Below are positions 33,048 through 41,019 of a stretch of 51,487 bases of DNA, piece by piece. The stretch's first letter is position 1. Each line of letters begins with the position of its first letter. The stretch comes from Nitrospira sp. (lineage in GTDB: Bacteria > Nitrospirota > Thermodesulfovibrionia > UBA6902). The notes beneath the pieces were generated by a model that saw only the letters and a list, made by a program, of their open reading frames with translations, was not told the origin of the DNA and searched no databases. The DNA lies in NCBI GenBank assembly GCA_016784355.1, contig JADHUV010000018.1:1-51487 (forward strand), read 5' to 3'. Made by a program: the position numbers and the translations under genes.

Positions 33048-34205
33048 ATGAATCCCATATTTACTAAAGTACACGCTGAGATACAGAGGGGCATGGATCT
33101 GACACGATGCAGAAAGTGCGGCTGTATGAAAGGAACACTGGAAAACCTGAAGGCTTCTCTTCCACATTTAAAAATGAAAGATGCCGAGACACTTCTTGAT
33201 CATGTCAACCAGTGGTACACCGAACTCACACCGCTTGAATATTCCTGTCTCGGCTGCAAATACTGCATTCCCCCTGAGGCAATGACCATGCTGACTCAAA
33301 AATACCCCGCACTGGCCTCTGCAACCCTCTCAGATAGCGAGATGCAGGTAAATGATGCATCATGGCCACCTGTGGATGGTGAATATACAGTCATTGATAG
33401 CGCAGCGCCTGTGGGTGTTTCAACTTTGACCAGCGAAAAACTTGAGGAAAAGATCGTCAAACTCAATCCCCCTGGCCTCTGTATAGTAGGGAAGACCGAG
33501 ACCGAGAATATCGGCCTCGATAAGCTGATAAAAAATGTTATATCAAACCCCTCTATTCAGTTTATTGTGCTTGCGGGCAAGGATAATGAAGGGCATCAAA
33601 GCGGTAAATCATTGATAGCACTTATGGAAAACGGCATTGACAAGGGTATGCGTATAATTGGATCAAATGGACGCCGCCCGATACTAAAAAATGTCAATAA
33701 GCAAGATGTCGAGGCCTTCCGCAAACAGGTAGAGATAATCGACCTGATCGGAAGTGAAAATACCAGAATAATAGCAAAGGCCATAAAAGATGCAGCAAAG
33801 AGAGCCGTTAAAATAGACAAATCTAATGGGTGCGGCTGCAGCACAGACTGTTGTTCACCAGCACCTGCAGGCATATCTATGCCAGTGCTTAAAAGCCCTG
33901 AATTTTCGAAGACTGAAAAGGTAAGTGCTGAAAAATTCAGCTTAACTTCAATAAAACTTGATAAAGCGGGATATTTTGTTATACTACCTTCAAATAAAAA
34001 GAAAACTATTCTTGTAGAACATTACGCAAATGACAACAAACTACTTAGAACTATAGAAGGTAAAAGCAGTCGGGACATATACCTCACGATAGTCAAACAC
34101 AAATGGGTGGCAGCAATGGATCATGCCGCATACCTTGGCAAGGAACTTGCGAGGGCAGAAATGTCTATCGAAATGGGCTTTAAATTTGTGCAGGACGCGG
34201 CATAG
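33048..34205 (+). CDS. MtrA-like (methyltransferase subunit A) protein with DUF4346-type C terminus
   Basis: 385 residues from ATG 33048; in-frame ATGs at 33030 and 33042 and a TTG at 33012 are alternatives. Residues 21-73 hold two Cys groups (CRKCGC and CLGCKYC). Residues about 108-250 match the corrinoid domain of methanogen MtrA: PPVDGEYTV, SAAPVGVSTL, VGKTETENIGLDKLIKN, NPSIQFIVLAGKDNEGHQSGKSL, IIGSNGRRPILKN. A linker with GCGCSTDCC (261-269) leads to a C-terminal DUF4346-like domain (LDKAGYFVI, ILVEHY, DHAAYLGKELARAE, FVQDA). In methanogens MtrA carries the cobamide of the methyl-H4MPT:CoM methyltransferase; here no other Mtr subunit is present. Probably a cytoplasmic corrinoid protein of C1 metabolism; family call by memory. 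Confidence 0.78.
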   Translation: MNPIFTKVHAEIQRGMDLTRCRKCGCMKGTLENLKASLPHLKMKDAETLLDHVNQWYTELTPLEYSCLGCKYCIPPEAMTMLTQKYPALASATLSDSEMQVNDASWPPVDGEYTVIDSAAPVGVSTLTSEKLEEKIVKLNPPGLCIVGKTETENIGLDKLIKNVISNPSIQFIVLAGKDNEGHQSGKSLIALMENGIDKGMRIIGSNGRRPILKNVNKQDVEAFRKQVEIIDLIGSENTRIIAKAIKDAAKRAVKIDKSNGCGCSTDCCSPAPAGISMPVLKSPEFSKTEKVSAEKFSLTSIKLDKAGYFVILPSNKKKTILVEHYANDNKLLRTIEGKSSRDIYLTIVKHKWVAAMDHAAYLGKELARAEMSIEMGFKFVQDAA

Positions 34206-34281
34206 CATAGCCGTACCTCATGTAGCTGAATCCTCTTCAAGCAGCATCCGCTTGATTAGTTAATTCAGTAAAGATAAAATA

Positions 34282-35037
34282 ATGGGAAAAATAACAGCCA
34301 TAGCTAACCAGAAAGGCGGAGTGGGTAAAACTACATCAGCCATCAACCTTGCCGCATCGCTCTCGATGGCAGGCAAACGTGTTCTCCTGATTGATACAGA
34401 TCCACAGGGCAATTCAACCAGCGGACTCGGCATCGACAAGACAACAATGGAAAGCAGCCTGTATGATTTATATTCAGGTGCCAAGTCTATAGATGAGATC
34501 ATTCTGGATACTAAATTAAAAAACCTGAAAATCATATCATCGAATATAGAGCTGATTGGAGCCGAGCTGGAGCTATCAAACAGAGAGGGCAGAGAACTCC
34601 TGTTAAAAACATCCCTTGCAACCATTAGAGACCGCTTTGATTATATTTATATAGATTGCCCGCCATCGCTTAGCCTGCTGACCTTAAATGCACTTGTTGC
34701 TGCCGACAGCCTGCTAATCCCGATGCAATGCGAATTTTATGCTCTTGAGGGTATCAGCATGCTGATGCATACATTTGAACTTATTAAAGAATCCTTCAAT
34801 CCTGAACTTGAGATAGAAGGCATACTGCTTACGATGTTTGACAACAGGGTCTCCCTTGCCAATCAGGTAAAGGCCGAACTAACGAACCACTTCGGCGACA
34901 AGGTATATAAGACTGTCATCCCTCGCAATATAACTCTTGCAGAAGCGCCCAGTCATGGTAAATCAGTAATCCAGTACGATATGCGCTCTAAAGGTGCTCA
35001 GAGTTACTGGGAACTTGCCAGGGAGATATTAGGATAA
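34282..35037 (+). CDS. parA: Chromosome partitioning ATPase ParA/Soj
   Basis: 251 residues. Deviant Walker A KGGVGKTT at 11-18, the switch LIDTDPQGN, and YIDCPPSLS complete the ParA ATPase. It lacks an N-terminal DNA-binding domain, which makes it the chromosomal (type Ib-like, Soj) form. With ParB it segregates newly copied origins. Its stop overlaps the parB start in TAATG. No Shine-Dalgarno is seen before the ATG. parA and parB usually lie near the replication origin, but neither dnaA nor gidAB is in this window. Confidence 0.96.
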   Translation: MGKITAIANQKGGVGKTTSAINLAASLSMAGKRVLLIDTDPQGNSTSGLGIDKTTMESSLYDLYSGAKSIDEIILDTKLKNLKIISSNIELIGAELELSNREGRELLLKTSLATIRDRFDYIYIDCPPSLSLLTLNALVAADSLLIPMQCEFYALEGISMLMHTFELIKESFNPELEIEGILLTMFDNRVSLANQVKAELTNHFGDKVYKTVIPRNITLAEAPSHGKSVIQYDMRSKGAQSYWELAREILG

Positions 35038-35906
35038 TGGCAAAACCTGCACTAGGCAAAGGTCTCTCAGCTTTAATACCTGCAAAACAGAAAGCTCCGG
35101 TTGCTCCAATACCGGCAAATACAGTCAATTCCGTACTGGACCTGAAGATTGAATCCATTAAACCTAATGAATACCAGCCCCGCAGGATATTCAGGGATGA
35201 GGCACTGAACGACCTTGTTTCATCAATTAAAGAAAAGGGCGTAATACAGCCGATCATTGTCAGGAAGGATACTGGCAGTTCATATGAGCTTATCGCAGGT
35301 GAACGTAGATGGAGGGCGTCTCAACTTGCCGGCCTCAAGACTATACCTGCAATAGTAATAGACGCCGTTCCTATAGAAGCCCTGGAACTAGCTATAATTG
35401 AAAATATACAGCGCGAGGACCTCAATCCTCTTGAAACAGCTGAAGCATTTCAGCGTCTTGTGGATGAATTTGCACTTACGCACGATGAATTATCCAAAAA
35501 AGTTGGGAAGGACCGTGCAACTGTATCAAACTACTTACGCATTCTCAAGCTCACACCTGAAGTAAAAAAATCTATAGCAGCTGGAACACTCACAATGGGA
35601 CATGCCAAGGCTCTTCTGCAGGCACCAAACGAGAGACTTCAGCAGGAAATAGCTCAGAAAGTAATAAGAAACGGCCTGAGTGTACGCGAGACAGAGTCCC
35701 TTTGCAAAAACCCGATAACAGCAAAGAAACCCGGCCTCAAACTCCCCAAAGATCCCCAGATTGCCTCGCTGGAAGAAAAGATGATCCAGAGTCTTGGTAC
35801 GAAGGTTCGACTCATCCATAAATCCAATAAAAAAGGTGGCAGGATCGAGGTTGATTACTTTTCACTTGAAGAACTTGACCGCCTGCTTGAGATACTTATT
35901 CAGTAA
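35037..35906 (+). CDS. parB: Chromosome partitioning protein ParB/Spo0J
   Basis: 289 residues. An N-terminal tail KPALGKGLSALIP opens the protein. The CTPase/ParB-N domain has YQPRR, GVIQPI and the arginine-rich GERRWRAS motif; the helix-turn-helix (DRATVSNYLRILKL) follows. The C-terminal dimer domain ends in a Lys-rich GGRIEVDYFSLEELDRLL. It binds parS and slides as a clamp. No exact parS sequence was noticed in this window. The gene ends inside a terminator hairpin. Confidence 0.96.
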   Translation: MAKPALGKGLSALIPAKQKAPVAPIPANTVNSVLDLKIESIKPNEYQPRRIFRDEALNDLVSSIKEKGVIQPIIVRKDTGSSYELIAGERRWRASQLAGLKTIPAIVIDAVPIEALELAIIENIQREDLNPLETAEAFQRLVDEFALTHDELSKKVGKDRATVSNYLRILKLTPEVKKSIAAGTLTMGHAKALLQAPNERLQQEIAQKVIRNGLSVRETESLCKNPITAKKPGLKLPKDPQIASLEEKMIQSLGTKVRLIHKSNKKGGRIEVDYFSLEELDRLLEILIQ

Positions 35907-35933
35907 ACATCCTAATACTGAATACTATTTTTT
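35897..35933 (+). terminator. Rho-independent terminator of parAB
   Basis: A 9-bp perfect stem (TATTCAGTA at 35897-35905 with TACTGAATA at 35916-35924), 10-base loop, then CTA and six T. The left arm covers the parB stop codon. Confidence 0.75.
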
Positions 35934-36208
35934 ATAAGCGCCTGTCTTTAATTTCTATATCGAGACGCAACAGATCCAGCGATAGTCAACTGCACCACTA
36001 TTTTGAAACGTTCCATTTATATGTCTAACTTAGAGCATCAAATCGGTATGTTCCGATTATATTGTGAGATTTCAAATGCATGATTACTGAACATTTCAGC
36101 GATCTACGGTGAGCTTCAAGGCTATTACAGTGCTTAAATGATAGGCTATGAGAGATAGAATTGCTGTACAATATAAATCTTTGTCAGATTATGACCGATG
36201 GAAACTGG
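35934..36208. other. Gap between parB terminator and PilZ-like gene
   Basis: AT-rich sequence without a supportable gene on either strand. One small perfect hairpin is present (AATCGG at 36041-36046 with CCGATT at 36053-36058), not followed by a T run. No parS site and no repeat are seen. Confidence 0.6.
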
Positions 36209-36541
36209 TCAGGCACCCATATTTTTAAGCACCCCTTCATACTCTGGTGAATGCTCAATTATCTGCATGCCCATTCTATACGTATATCCGTGAATCGGCG
36301 TTTTATTTATATGAACCCATTGGATCAGGCATTGCATACTAATCTCCTTCCCGCAAGGCGAGTCAAAGTCCAAACCTATGGTTTCATGAGGCACAAGCGA
36401 GATCTCAGGCTCCTTAGAGGCTGCAATTCCATGTATGCCACGTTCGCACATATTCTCTACATACGCACGAAACACCTTACCTGAAGAGGATATCTTAGCA
36501 TCTACTCCTGAATCCCTGCGTCCAGTCTTTCTCTTTTCCAT
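36209..36541 (-). CDS. PilZ-like domain protein
   Basis: 110 residues. The order of elements fits a single PilZ domain: an Arg/Lys-rich start (EKRKTGRRDSG, standing in for the RxxxR motif), a strand leading to NMCERGIHGIAA in the place of (D/N)xSxxG with Cys for Ser, then CLIQWVHI and YRMGMQI strands. True PilZ domains bind cyclic di-GMP; with the Ser replaced, binding is uncertain. AGGGGA lies 8 bases before the ATG and a good promoter lies upstream. It is monocistronic. Confidence 0.65.
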   Translation of the reverse strand: MEKRKTGRRDSGVDAKISSSGKVFRAYVENMCERGIHGIAASKEPEISLVPHETIGLDFDSPCGKEISMQCLIQWVHINKTPIHGYTYRMGMQIIEHSPEYEGVLKNMGA

Positions 36542-36570
36542 TTCGAATTCCCCTTAGTATAATATGGATA

Positions 36571-36599
36571 ATTATATAACAACTACGATCGCATTGCAA
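36571..36599 (-). promoter_or_regulatory. Promoter of the PilZ-like gene
   Basis: On the minus strand TTGCAA (36599-36594), 17-base spacer, TATAAT (36576-36571); the leader would be about 25 bases, including an AGGGGA ribosome site. Confidence 0.6.
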
Positions 36600-36773
36600 A
36601 TAATTATTTATCCCCATGCCAACAGAACTGACTGAAACCTGATAAAACTCAAAGCTTTATTCTAATCCACTACACGGTACAAACCGGCAACCATCTGTAC
36701 GTAAAATAAAATCATTTTTAAAAGATAATTACAAAGAAGCACATAACAGTCTTTAAGAACAATTCTTATTAAT

Positions 36774-36803
36774 AAAAAAAAGGCGTCCCTTTGCAGGAAC
36801 GCC
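36774..36803 (-). terminator. Terminator of the ribosomal protein locus
   Basis: On the minus strand an 8-bp stem with one G-T pair (GGCGTTCC at 36803-36796, GGGACGCC at 36789-36782), 6-base loop, then a run of eight T. It follows the rplQ stop by 23 bases. Confidence 0.92.
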
Positions 36804-36826
36804 CTATACGTACAGTGAATTATTCT

Positions 36827-37219
36827 TTAACCTGCTTTCTTCTCTTCCACTTCACCTTTCAGAATCTCATAATCTACAAACTCAATTATAGCCATTGAGG
36901 AGTTATCACCTGACCGGTTCCTGGTTTTAAGTACTCTTAAATATCCGCTTGTTCTTGCAATCTTAGGCGCAATATCATTGAAAAGCTTCGTTACAACAGT
37001 CTTGTTAGGTATCCTTGAAAGCACAAGTCTTCTTGCTTGAATATCACCTTTTCTAGCATACGTTATAAGTCGCTCAGCAATTTTCCGAGTCTCCTTTGCC
37101 TTGGCTACAGTAGTCTCGATCCTAAGATGATCAAATAATGAGATCACCAAGTTTCTAAGTAATGCCTTCCTGTGTTTTGTATTCCTATGAAATCTTTTCC
37201 CTGATATTCTATGTCGCAT
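36827..37219 (-). CDS. rplQ: 50S ribosomal protein L17
   Basis: 130 residues starting MRHRISGKR, the family's N terminus; the longer open frame to 37258 lies within rpoA and was rejected. The core HRKALLRNL, KETRKIAERLITYARKGD and GYLRVLKTRNRSGDNSSMAIIEFV are all present, with a short acidic tail. L17 binds 23S rRNA near the exit tunnel. The ATG overlaps the end of rpoA by 11 bases, with AGAGGA as ribosome site. It is the last gene before the terminator. Confidence 0.98.
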   Translation of the reverse strand: MRHRISGKRFHRNTKHRKALLRNLVISLFDHLRIETTVAKAKETRKIAERLITYARKGDIQARRLVLSRIPNKTVVTKLFNDIAPKIARTSGYLRVLKTRNRSGDNSSMAIIEFVDYEILKGEVEEKKAG

Positions 37220-38273
37220 TTTGCATCCTCTTCTCAGATAATTTCTGCAGCTCGTCATTGTCTACTCTCATATTGAAGTGCAGACCCATGCTTATGATTA
37301 ACTCTTTTATCTCGTCCAGGGATTTTCTACCGAAATTTTTAGTTCTCAGCATTTCCTGTTCTGTTTTTTGTACAAGTTCAGATATTGTACGAATATTAGC
37401 ATTCTTAAGACAGTTATAAGAACGCACAGACAGCTCCAGTTCTTCAACATTTTTCAGAAGATTTTCATTCACTGAATTGTCCCCGACCTCTTCTCCCGTC
37501 TCCTCAACCGGCACAATATCTTCTACAGCACTTTCTAGTACTTCGATCACTTCCTCAGTCTCTTCTTCGTCAACCGGCGCACCAAATGTGAATAATGCCA
37601 TGTGCTCATTTAAGATACCAGCTGCCTGAGCGACCGCATCCTGAGGTGATATACTGCCATCAGTCCACACTTCAAGGACAAGCTTATCATAATCAGTAGA
37701 ACGGCCCACTCGAGCATCTTCAACCCAGAAATTGACTTTCTCTATAGGAGTAAAAATAGCATCGATAGGAATTATATCAACAGCCTGATCATCTTCCTTG
37801 TTCTGTTCTGCAGTAACATATCCCTTTCCAGACTCCACATTCAGTTCAATCGAGAACTCACAATCTTTTTCAAGTGTTGCGATATGTTGATCTTTATTCA
37901 TGACCTCAACAGATGCATCTGAAAGATCTGCTCCTGTTACAAACCCAGGTCCCTTTTTATTGACCGTTACAACCTTAGGCTCATCTCCATGGAGTTTCAC
38001 TCGTAAATGTTTGATATTAAGAACCATATCAATGATATCTTCCTTAACACCCTGTACATTTGAAAACTCATGAAGCACGCCAGGAAGCCTAATAGCAGTC
38101 ACAGCAGACCCTTCAATGGAAGACAATAAAATCCTTCTCAAAGAATTTCCTATCGTAGTACCGAAGCCTCTTTCAAAAGCTTCCGCATAAAGTTTACCGT
38201 ATGAACTGGTCAGGCTATCGGCATCGAAATTTATATTTTCCGGCAACTGAAAGCCTTTCTTCCTCAGGTCCAT
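37209..38273 (-). CDS. rpoA: RNA polymerase alpha subunit
   Basis: 354 residues from ATG 38273, where GAGGAGG lies 5 bases upstream (the open frame goes on to 38330). The N-terminal assembly domain has ERGFGTTIGNSLRRILLSSI and the C-terminal domain has LSVRSYNCLKNANIRTISELVQ, including the residues that contact UP elements. The linker between them (about 42 residues, rich in Glu and Asp, e.g. DEEETEEVIE) is about twice the E. coli length. It belongs to the alpha operon with rpsM, rpsK, rpsD and rplQ. Confidence 0.99.
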   Translation of the reverse strand: MDLRKKGFQLPENINFDADSLTSSYGKLYAEAFERGFGTTIGNSLRRILLSSIEGSAVTAIRLPGVLHEFSNVQGVKEDIIDMVLNIKHLRVKLHGDEPKVVTVNKKGPGFVTGADLSDASVEVMNKDQHIATLEKDCEFSIELNVESGKGYVTAEQNKEDDQAVDIIPIDAIFTPIEKVNFWVEDARVGRSTDYDKLVLEVWTDGSISPQDAVAQAAGILNEHMALFTFGAPVDEEETEEVIEVLESAVEDIVPVEETGEEVGDNSVNENLLKNVEELELSVRSYNCLKNANIRTISELVQKTEQEMLRTKNFGRKSLDEIKELIISMGLHFNMRVDNDELQKLSEKRMQNAT

Positions 38274-38371
38274 TAAGCCTCCTCTTTTGATGTGAGTACT
38301 GACTATCAGACTAATCTGACGCCGCGCCAACTCCGCGCTGGCTCACCTCAAGATATTTATTTAATTAATCT

Positions 38372-38998
38372 CTATTTCGAATACAACTCAATAATCAACT
38401 GTTCCTGAACCGGCAATTCAATCTCATCTCTGGCAGGATAATGAAGCACCTTGCCTGTGAAACTGGCCGCATCCATCTCAACCCAGGACGGCAGTCCCCG
38501 ATGCTGAATTTTTGAGATATTTTCTTCTATCAAAACATTTTTCCTACTTATGACCTTTACAGATACAACATCATTTTCACCTATGAGATATGATGGTATA
38601 TTCACATGCTTATCATTTACAGTGATATGCCCGTGTAGTACAAACTGCCTTGCCTGCCGACGGTTTGCCCCTATACCCAATCTATAGACTACATTATCAA
38701 GTCTTCTTTCAAGAAGCTGCAAAAGGTTACTACCTGTTACGCCCTTCTGCTTATCAGCGATATAATAGTATTTTCTAAACTGTCTCTCAAGAACACCATA
38801 TGTCTCTTTTGCTTTTTGCTTTTCACGAAGCTGAAGCGCATAGTCTGAGAATTTTTTCCTTCTCTGTCCATGCTGACCTGGTGGATATTTCCTTCTTTCA
38901 ACTGCACATTTTTCTGTGTAGCATCTGTCACCTTTCAGGAACAGCTTTTCACTTTCTCTCCTGCAAAGCCTGCACAGTGCTTCCCTGTATCTAGCCAC
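38372..38998 (-). CDS. rpsD: 30S ribosomal protein S4 (zinc form)
   Basis: 208 residues. The N terminus holds four Cys (ALCRLCR and GDRCYTEKC), the zinc-binding form of S4. The S4 RNA-binding domain ([27 protein letters not shown]) lies at residues about 98-125. S4 starts assembly of the 30S body and in many bacteria represses the alpha operon by binding its mRNA; no such site was identified here. GTG start overlapping the rpsK stop, with GGAGAAGAG upstream. Confidence 0.99.
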   Translation of the reverse strand: MARYREALCRLCRRESEKLFLKGDRCYTEKCAVERRKYPPGQHGQRRKKFSDYALQLREKQKAKETYGVLERQFRKYYYIADKQKGVTGSNLLQLLERRLDNVVYRLGIGANRRQARQFVLHGHITVNDKHVNIPSYLIGENDVVSVKVISRKNVLIEENISKIQHRGLPSWVEMDAASFTGKVLHYPARDEIELPVQEQLIIELYSK

Positions 38999-39387
38999 TA
39001 TACTCTTCTCCTTTTGGGTGGTTTGGTACCGTTGTGCGGCACGGGAGTTACATCTTTTATCACGTTCACCTCAAGACCGACTGACTGCAGCGCCCTGATG
39101 GCAGACTCCCTGCCGGATCCAGGACCTTTAACAAAAACATCAATCTGCCTCATGCCAAACCCCATTGCCTTTTTCGCTGCAGTCTCTGCGGCAATCTGGG
39201 CAGCATACGGAGTACCTTTTCTCGATCCTTTAAATCCCTGCGCTCCAGCTGATGACCATGAAACAACATTGCCATTCTGATCAGTTACAGTGATTATTGT
39301 ATTGTTAAATGTTGCCTGTATATAAGCCTGGCCAGAATGGACAACCTTCTTCTCCTTCTTGCCGCCTTTTTTCTTTTTCTGAGCCAT
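38998..39387 (-). CDS. rpsK: 30S ribosomal protein S11
   Basis: 129 residues. After a Lys-rich start ([13 protein letters not shown]) comes the conserved core [41 protein letters not shown], and the C-terminal [18 protein letters not shown]11 sits on the 30S platform near the mRNA Shine-Dalgarno helix. Its ATG overlaps the rpsM stop in TAATG. Confidence 0.99.
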   Translation of the reverse strand: MAQKKKKGGKKEKKVVHSGQAYIQATFNNTIITVTDQNGNVVSWSSAGAQGFKGSRKGTPYAAQIAAETAAKKAMGFGMRQIDVFVKGPGSGRESAIRALQSVGLEVNVIKDVTPVPHNGTKPPKRRRV

Positions 39388-39761
39388 TAGCCTCCCTTCT
39401 TCTTCATACCGCCGATAGCTTTACGCTTTCCTTTGCGTGTACGTGCATTAGTTTTAGTCCTCTGTCCTCTGGCAGGAAGCTTAGACCTGTGCCGGAGACC
39501 TCTATAGCTACCGATATCCTGCAGTCGCTTTATGTTCATTGAGACTTCTCGCCTAAGATCGCCTTCAACCTGAAAATCTTTGTCAATGACGGCCCTTATT
39601 TTAACGCCGTCTTCGTCAGTCAGATCCTTAGTCTTCTTATCCGGACTAATTCCAGTCTCTTCTAAAATTTTCAGAGCACGGGTTCTTCCGATACCAAATA
39701 TTCTGGTAAGACTTATTGCGACCCTCTCATTTCTTGGCAAATCAACTCCTGTGATTCTCAC
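39387..39761 (-). CDS. rpsM: 30S ribosomal protein S13
   Basis: 124 residues: [13 protein letters not shown] at the start, [13 protein letters not shown] (helix-two-turn-helix) and the C-terminal [23 protein letters not shown], which reaches towards the tRNAs in the P site. GTG start with AAAGGAGA as ribosome site. First of the alpha-operon genes after rpmJ. Confidence 0.99.
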   Translation of the reverse strand: MRITGVDLPRNERVAISLTRIFGIGRTRALKILEETGISPDKKTKDLTDEDGVKIRAVIDKDFQVEGDLRREVSMNIKRLQDIGSYRGLRHRSKLPARGQRTKTNARTRKGKRKAIGGMKKKGG

Positions 39762-39799
39762 TTTATCTCCTTTAAATCCTCAGATACAATAAAGATTAT

Positions 39800-39913
39800 T
39801 TATCCCTGTCTCTGTTTGTGCTTTGGGTTAACGCAAATTACTCTGACAACACCTTCCCGTTTGATTACCTTGCACTTAGAGCAAATTGACTTTACTGACG
39901 ATCTTACTTTCAT
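39800..39913 (-). CDS. rpmJ: 50S ribosomal protein L36 (zinc form)
   Basis: 37 residues, [19 protein letters not shown] and then a strand with a third Cys and HKQRQG. Three Cys and one His form the zinc ribbon of the C+ type. Located at the usual place between infA and rpsM; found by reading the minus strand between those genes. Confidence 0.97.
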   Translation of the reverse strand: MKVRSSVKSICSKCKVIKREGVVRVICVNPKHKQRQG

Positions 39914-39958
39914 TTCTTATCTCTCCATTACGGCACAACGCTCAGGCGCCTCTTGCCA

Positions 39959-40177
39959 TTACTTAAATCTGTACGTAATACGTCCCTTACTTAAATCATA
40001 CGGCGATAATTCTACTGTCACTTTATCACCGGGTAAAATTTTAATAAAATGCATTCTCATCTTACCCGATACATAGGCCATTATAACCTGACCATTCTCT
40101 AGTTTTACCTTGAAAGTAGCATTCGGCAAATTTTCCAGTATCGCTCCCTGCACCTCTATGGCTTCTTCTTTTGACAT
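39959..40177 (-). CDS. infA: Translation initiation factor IF-1
   Basis: 72 residues, the normal length: [28 protein letters not shown], then [36 protein letters not shown] single OB-fold that binds the 30S A site at initiation. GAGG and GGG precede the ATG. Sits between map and rpmJ as in many bacteria. Confidence 0.99.
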   Translation of the reverse strand: MSKEEAIEVQGAILENLPNATFKVKLENGQVIMAYVSGKMRMHFIKILPGDKVTVELSPYDLSKGRITYRFK

Positions 40178-40236
40178 CCCTACACCTCAATGATCTATTT
40201 ATTAGACCTGACAGAACTTATCATTATAGTTATTCT

Positions 40237-40983
40237 CTATAATTTAGTCAAGATCAGGTGACCCTTTTTTGTTATAGCCACTGTATGCTCAAAATGAGCC
40301 GACAAGCTTCCGTCCTTAGTTATAGCAGTCCAACCATCTTTCAGCACCTTTACTTCCCATCCCCCGGCATTTACCATCGGCTCTATAGCAAGTGTCATTC
40401 CCTCTACCAGCCTTGGACCCTCGCCAGGTCTTCCGAAGTTCGGGATCTGCGGATCCTCATGAAGCTCACGGCCTATCCCATGTCCGACAAAATTTCTTAC
40501 TACCGAATAACCGCCGCTCTCTGCTCGTCCCTGAATCGCATTAGATATATCAGATAATCTGTTTCCAGGAACTGCCATAGCGATCCCTGCGCAGAGTGAT
40601 TCCTCAGTAACCTTTATAAGATTCATAACTTCACTACTGACCGTTCCTACTGGTACAGTTATTGCAGCATCGCCATAAAAGCCATCAAAAAAAACCCCAA
40701 TATCAAGACTCAGAATATCGCCATTTTTCAACTTTTTGCCAGAAGGTATTCCATGAACGACCTGCTCGTTGATTGACGCACATACTGTTGCCGGATACCC
40801 TCTGTACCCTTTAAATGCAGGCTGCGCTCCCTTCTCTCGTATACGTGCTTCAGCATATTGATCTATCTCTGCTGTCGTAATACCAGGCACTACTCGTTTT
40901 TTAATTCCCTCTAACGTTTCTGCAACGAGCCTGCAGGACTCTGACATCCTCTTTATTTCATCTTGTGATTTAAGGACAATCAA
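40237..40983 (-). CDS. map: Methionine aminopeptidase, type I
   Basis: 248 residues. Metal ligands: SLDIGVFFDGFYGDAA (two Asp), VGHGIGRELHEDP (His), IEPMV (Glu) and FEHTVAI (Glu). The catalytic His is in QVVHGIPS. It removes the initiator Met from new proteins. The start is TTG at 40983 with only a weak GGA upstream; an ATG 11 codons later would cut the first helix. It follows secY directly (36 bases), without adk in between. Confidence 0.97.
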   Translation of the reverse strand: MIVLKSQDEIKRMSESCRLVAETLEGIKKRVVPGITTAEIDQYAEARIREKGAQPAFKGYRGYPATVCASINEQVVHGIPSGKKLKNGDILSLDIGVFFDGFYGDAAITVPVGTVSSEVMNLIKVTEESLCAGIAMAVPGNRLSDISNAIQGRAESGGYSVVRNFVGHGIGRELHEDPQIPNFGRPGEGPRLVEGMTLAIEPMVNAGGWEVKVLKDGWTAITKDGSLSAHFEHTVAITKKGHLILTKL

Positions 40984-41019
40984 TAGTCCGCACCATCTTT
41001 CAGTTTCAGGATAGAGCGC

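Noticed and set aside
36001..36020. GAAACGTTCC stretch between parB and the PilZ gene, considered as a parS half site.
   Set aside because: It does not match the TGTTTCACGTGAAACA consensus over enough positions.
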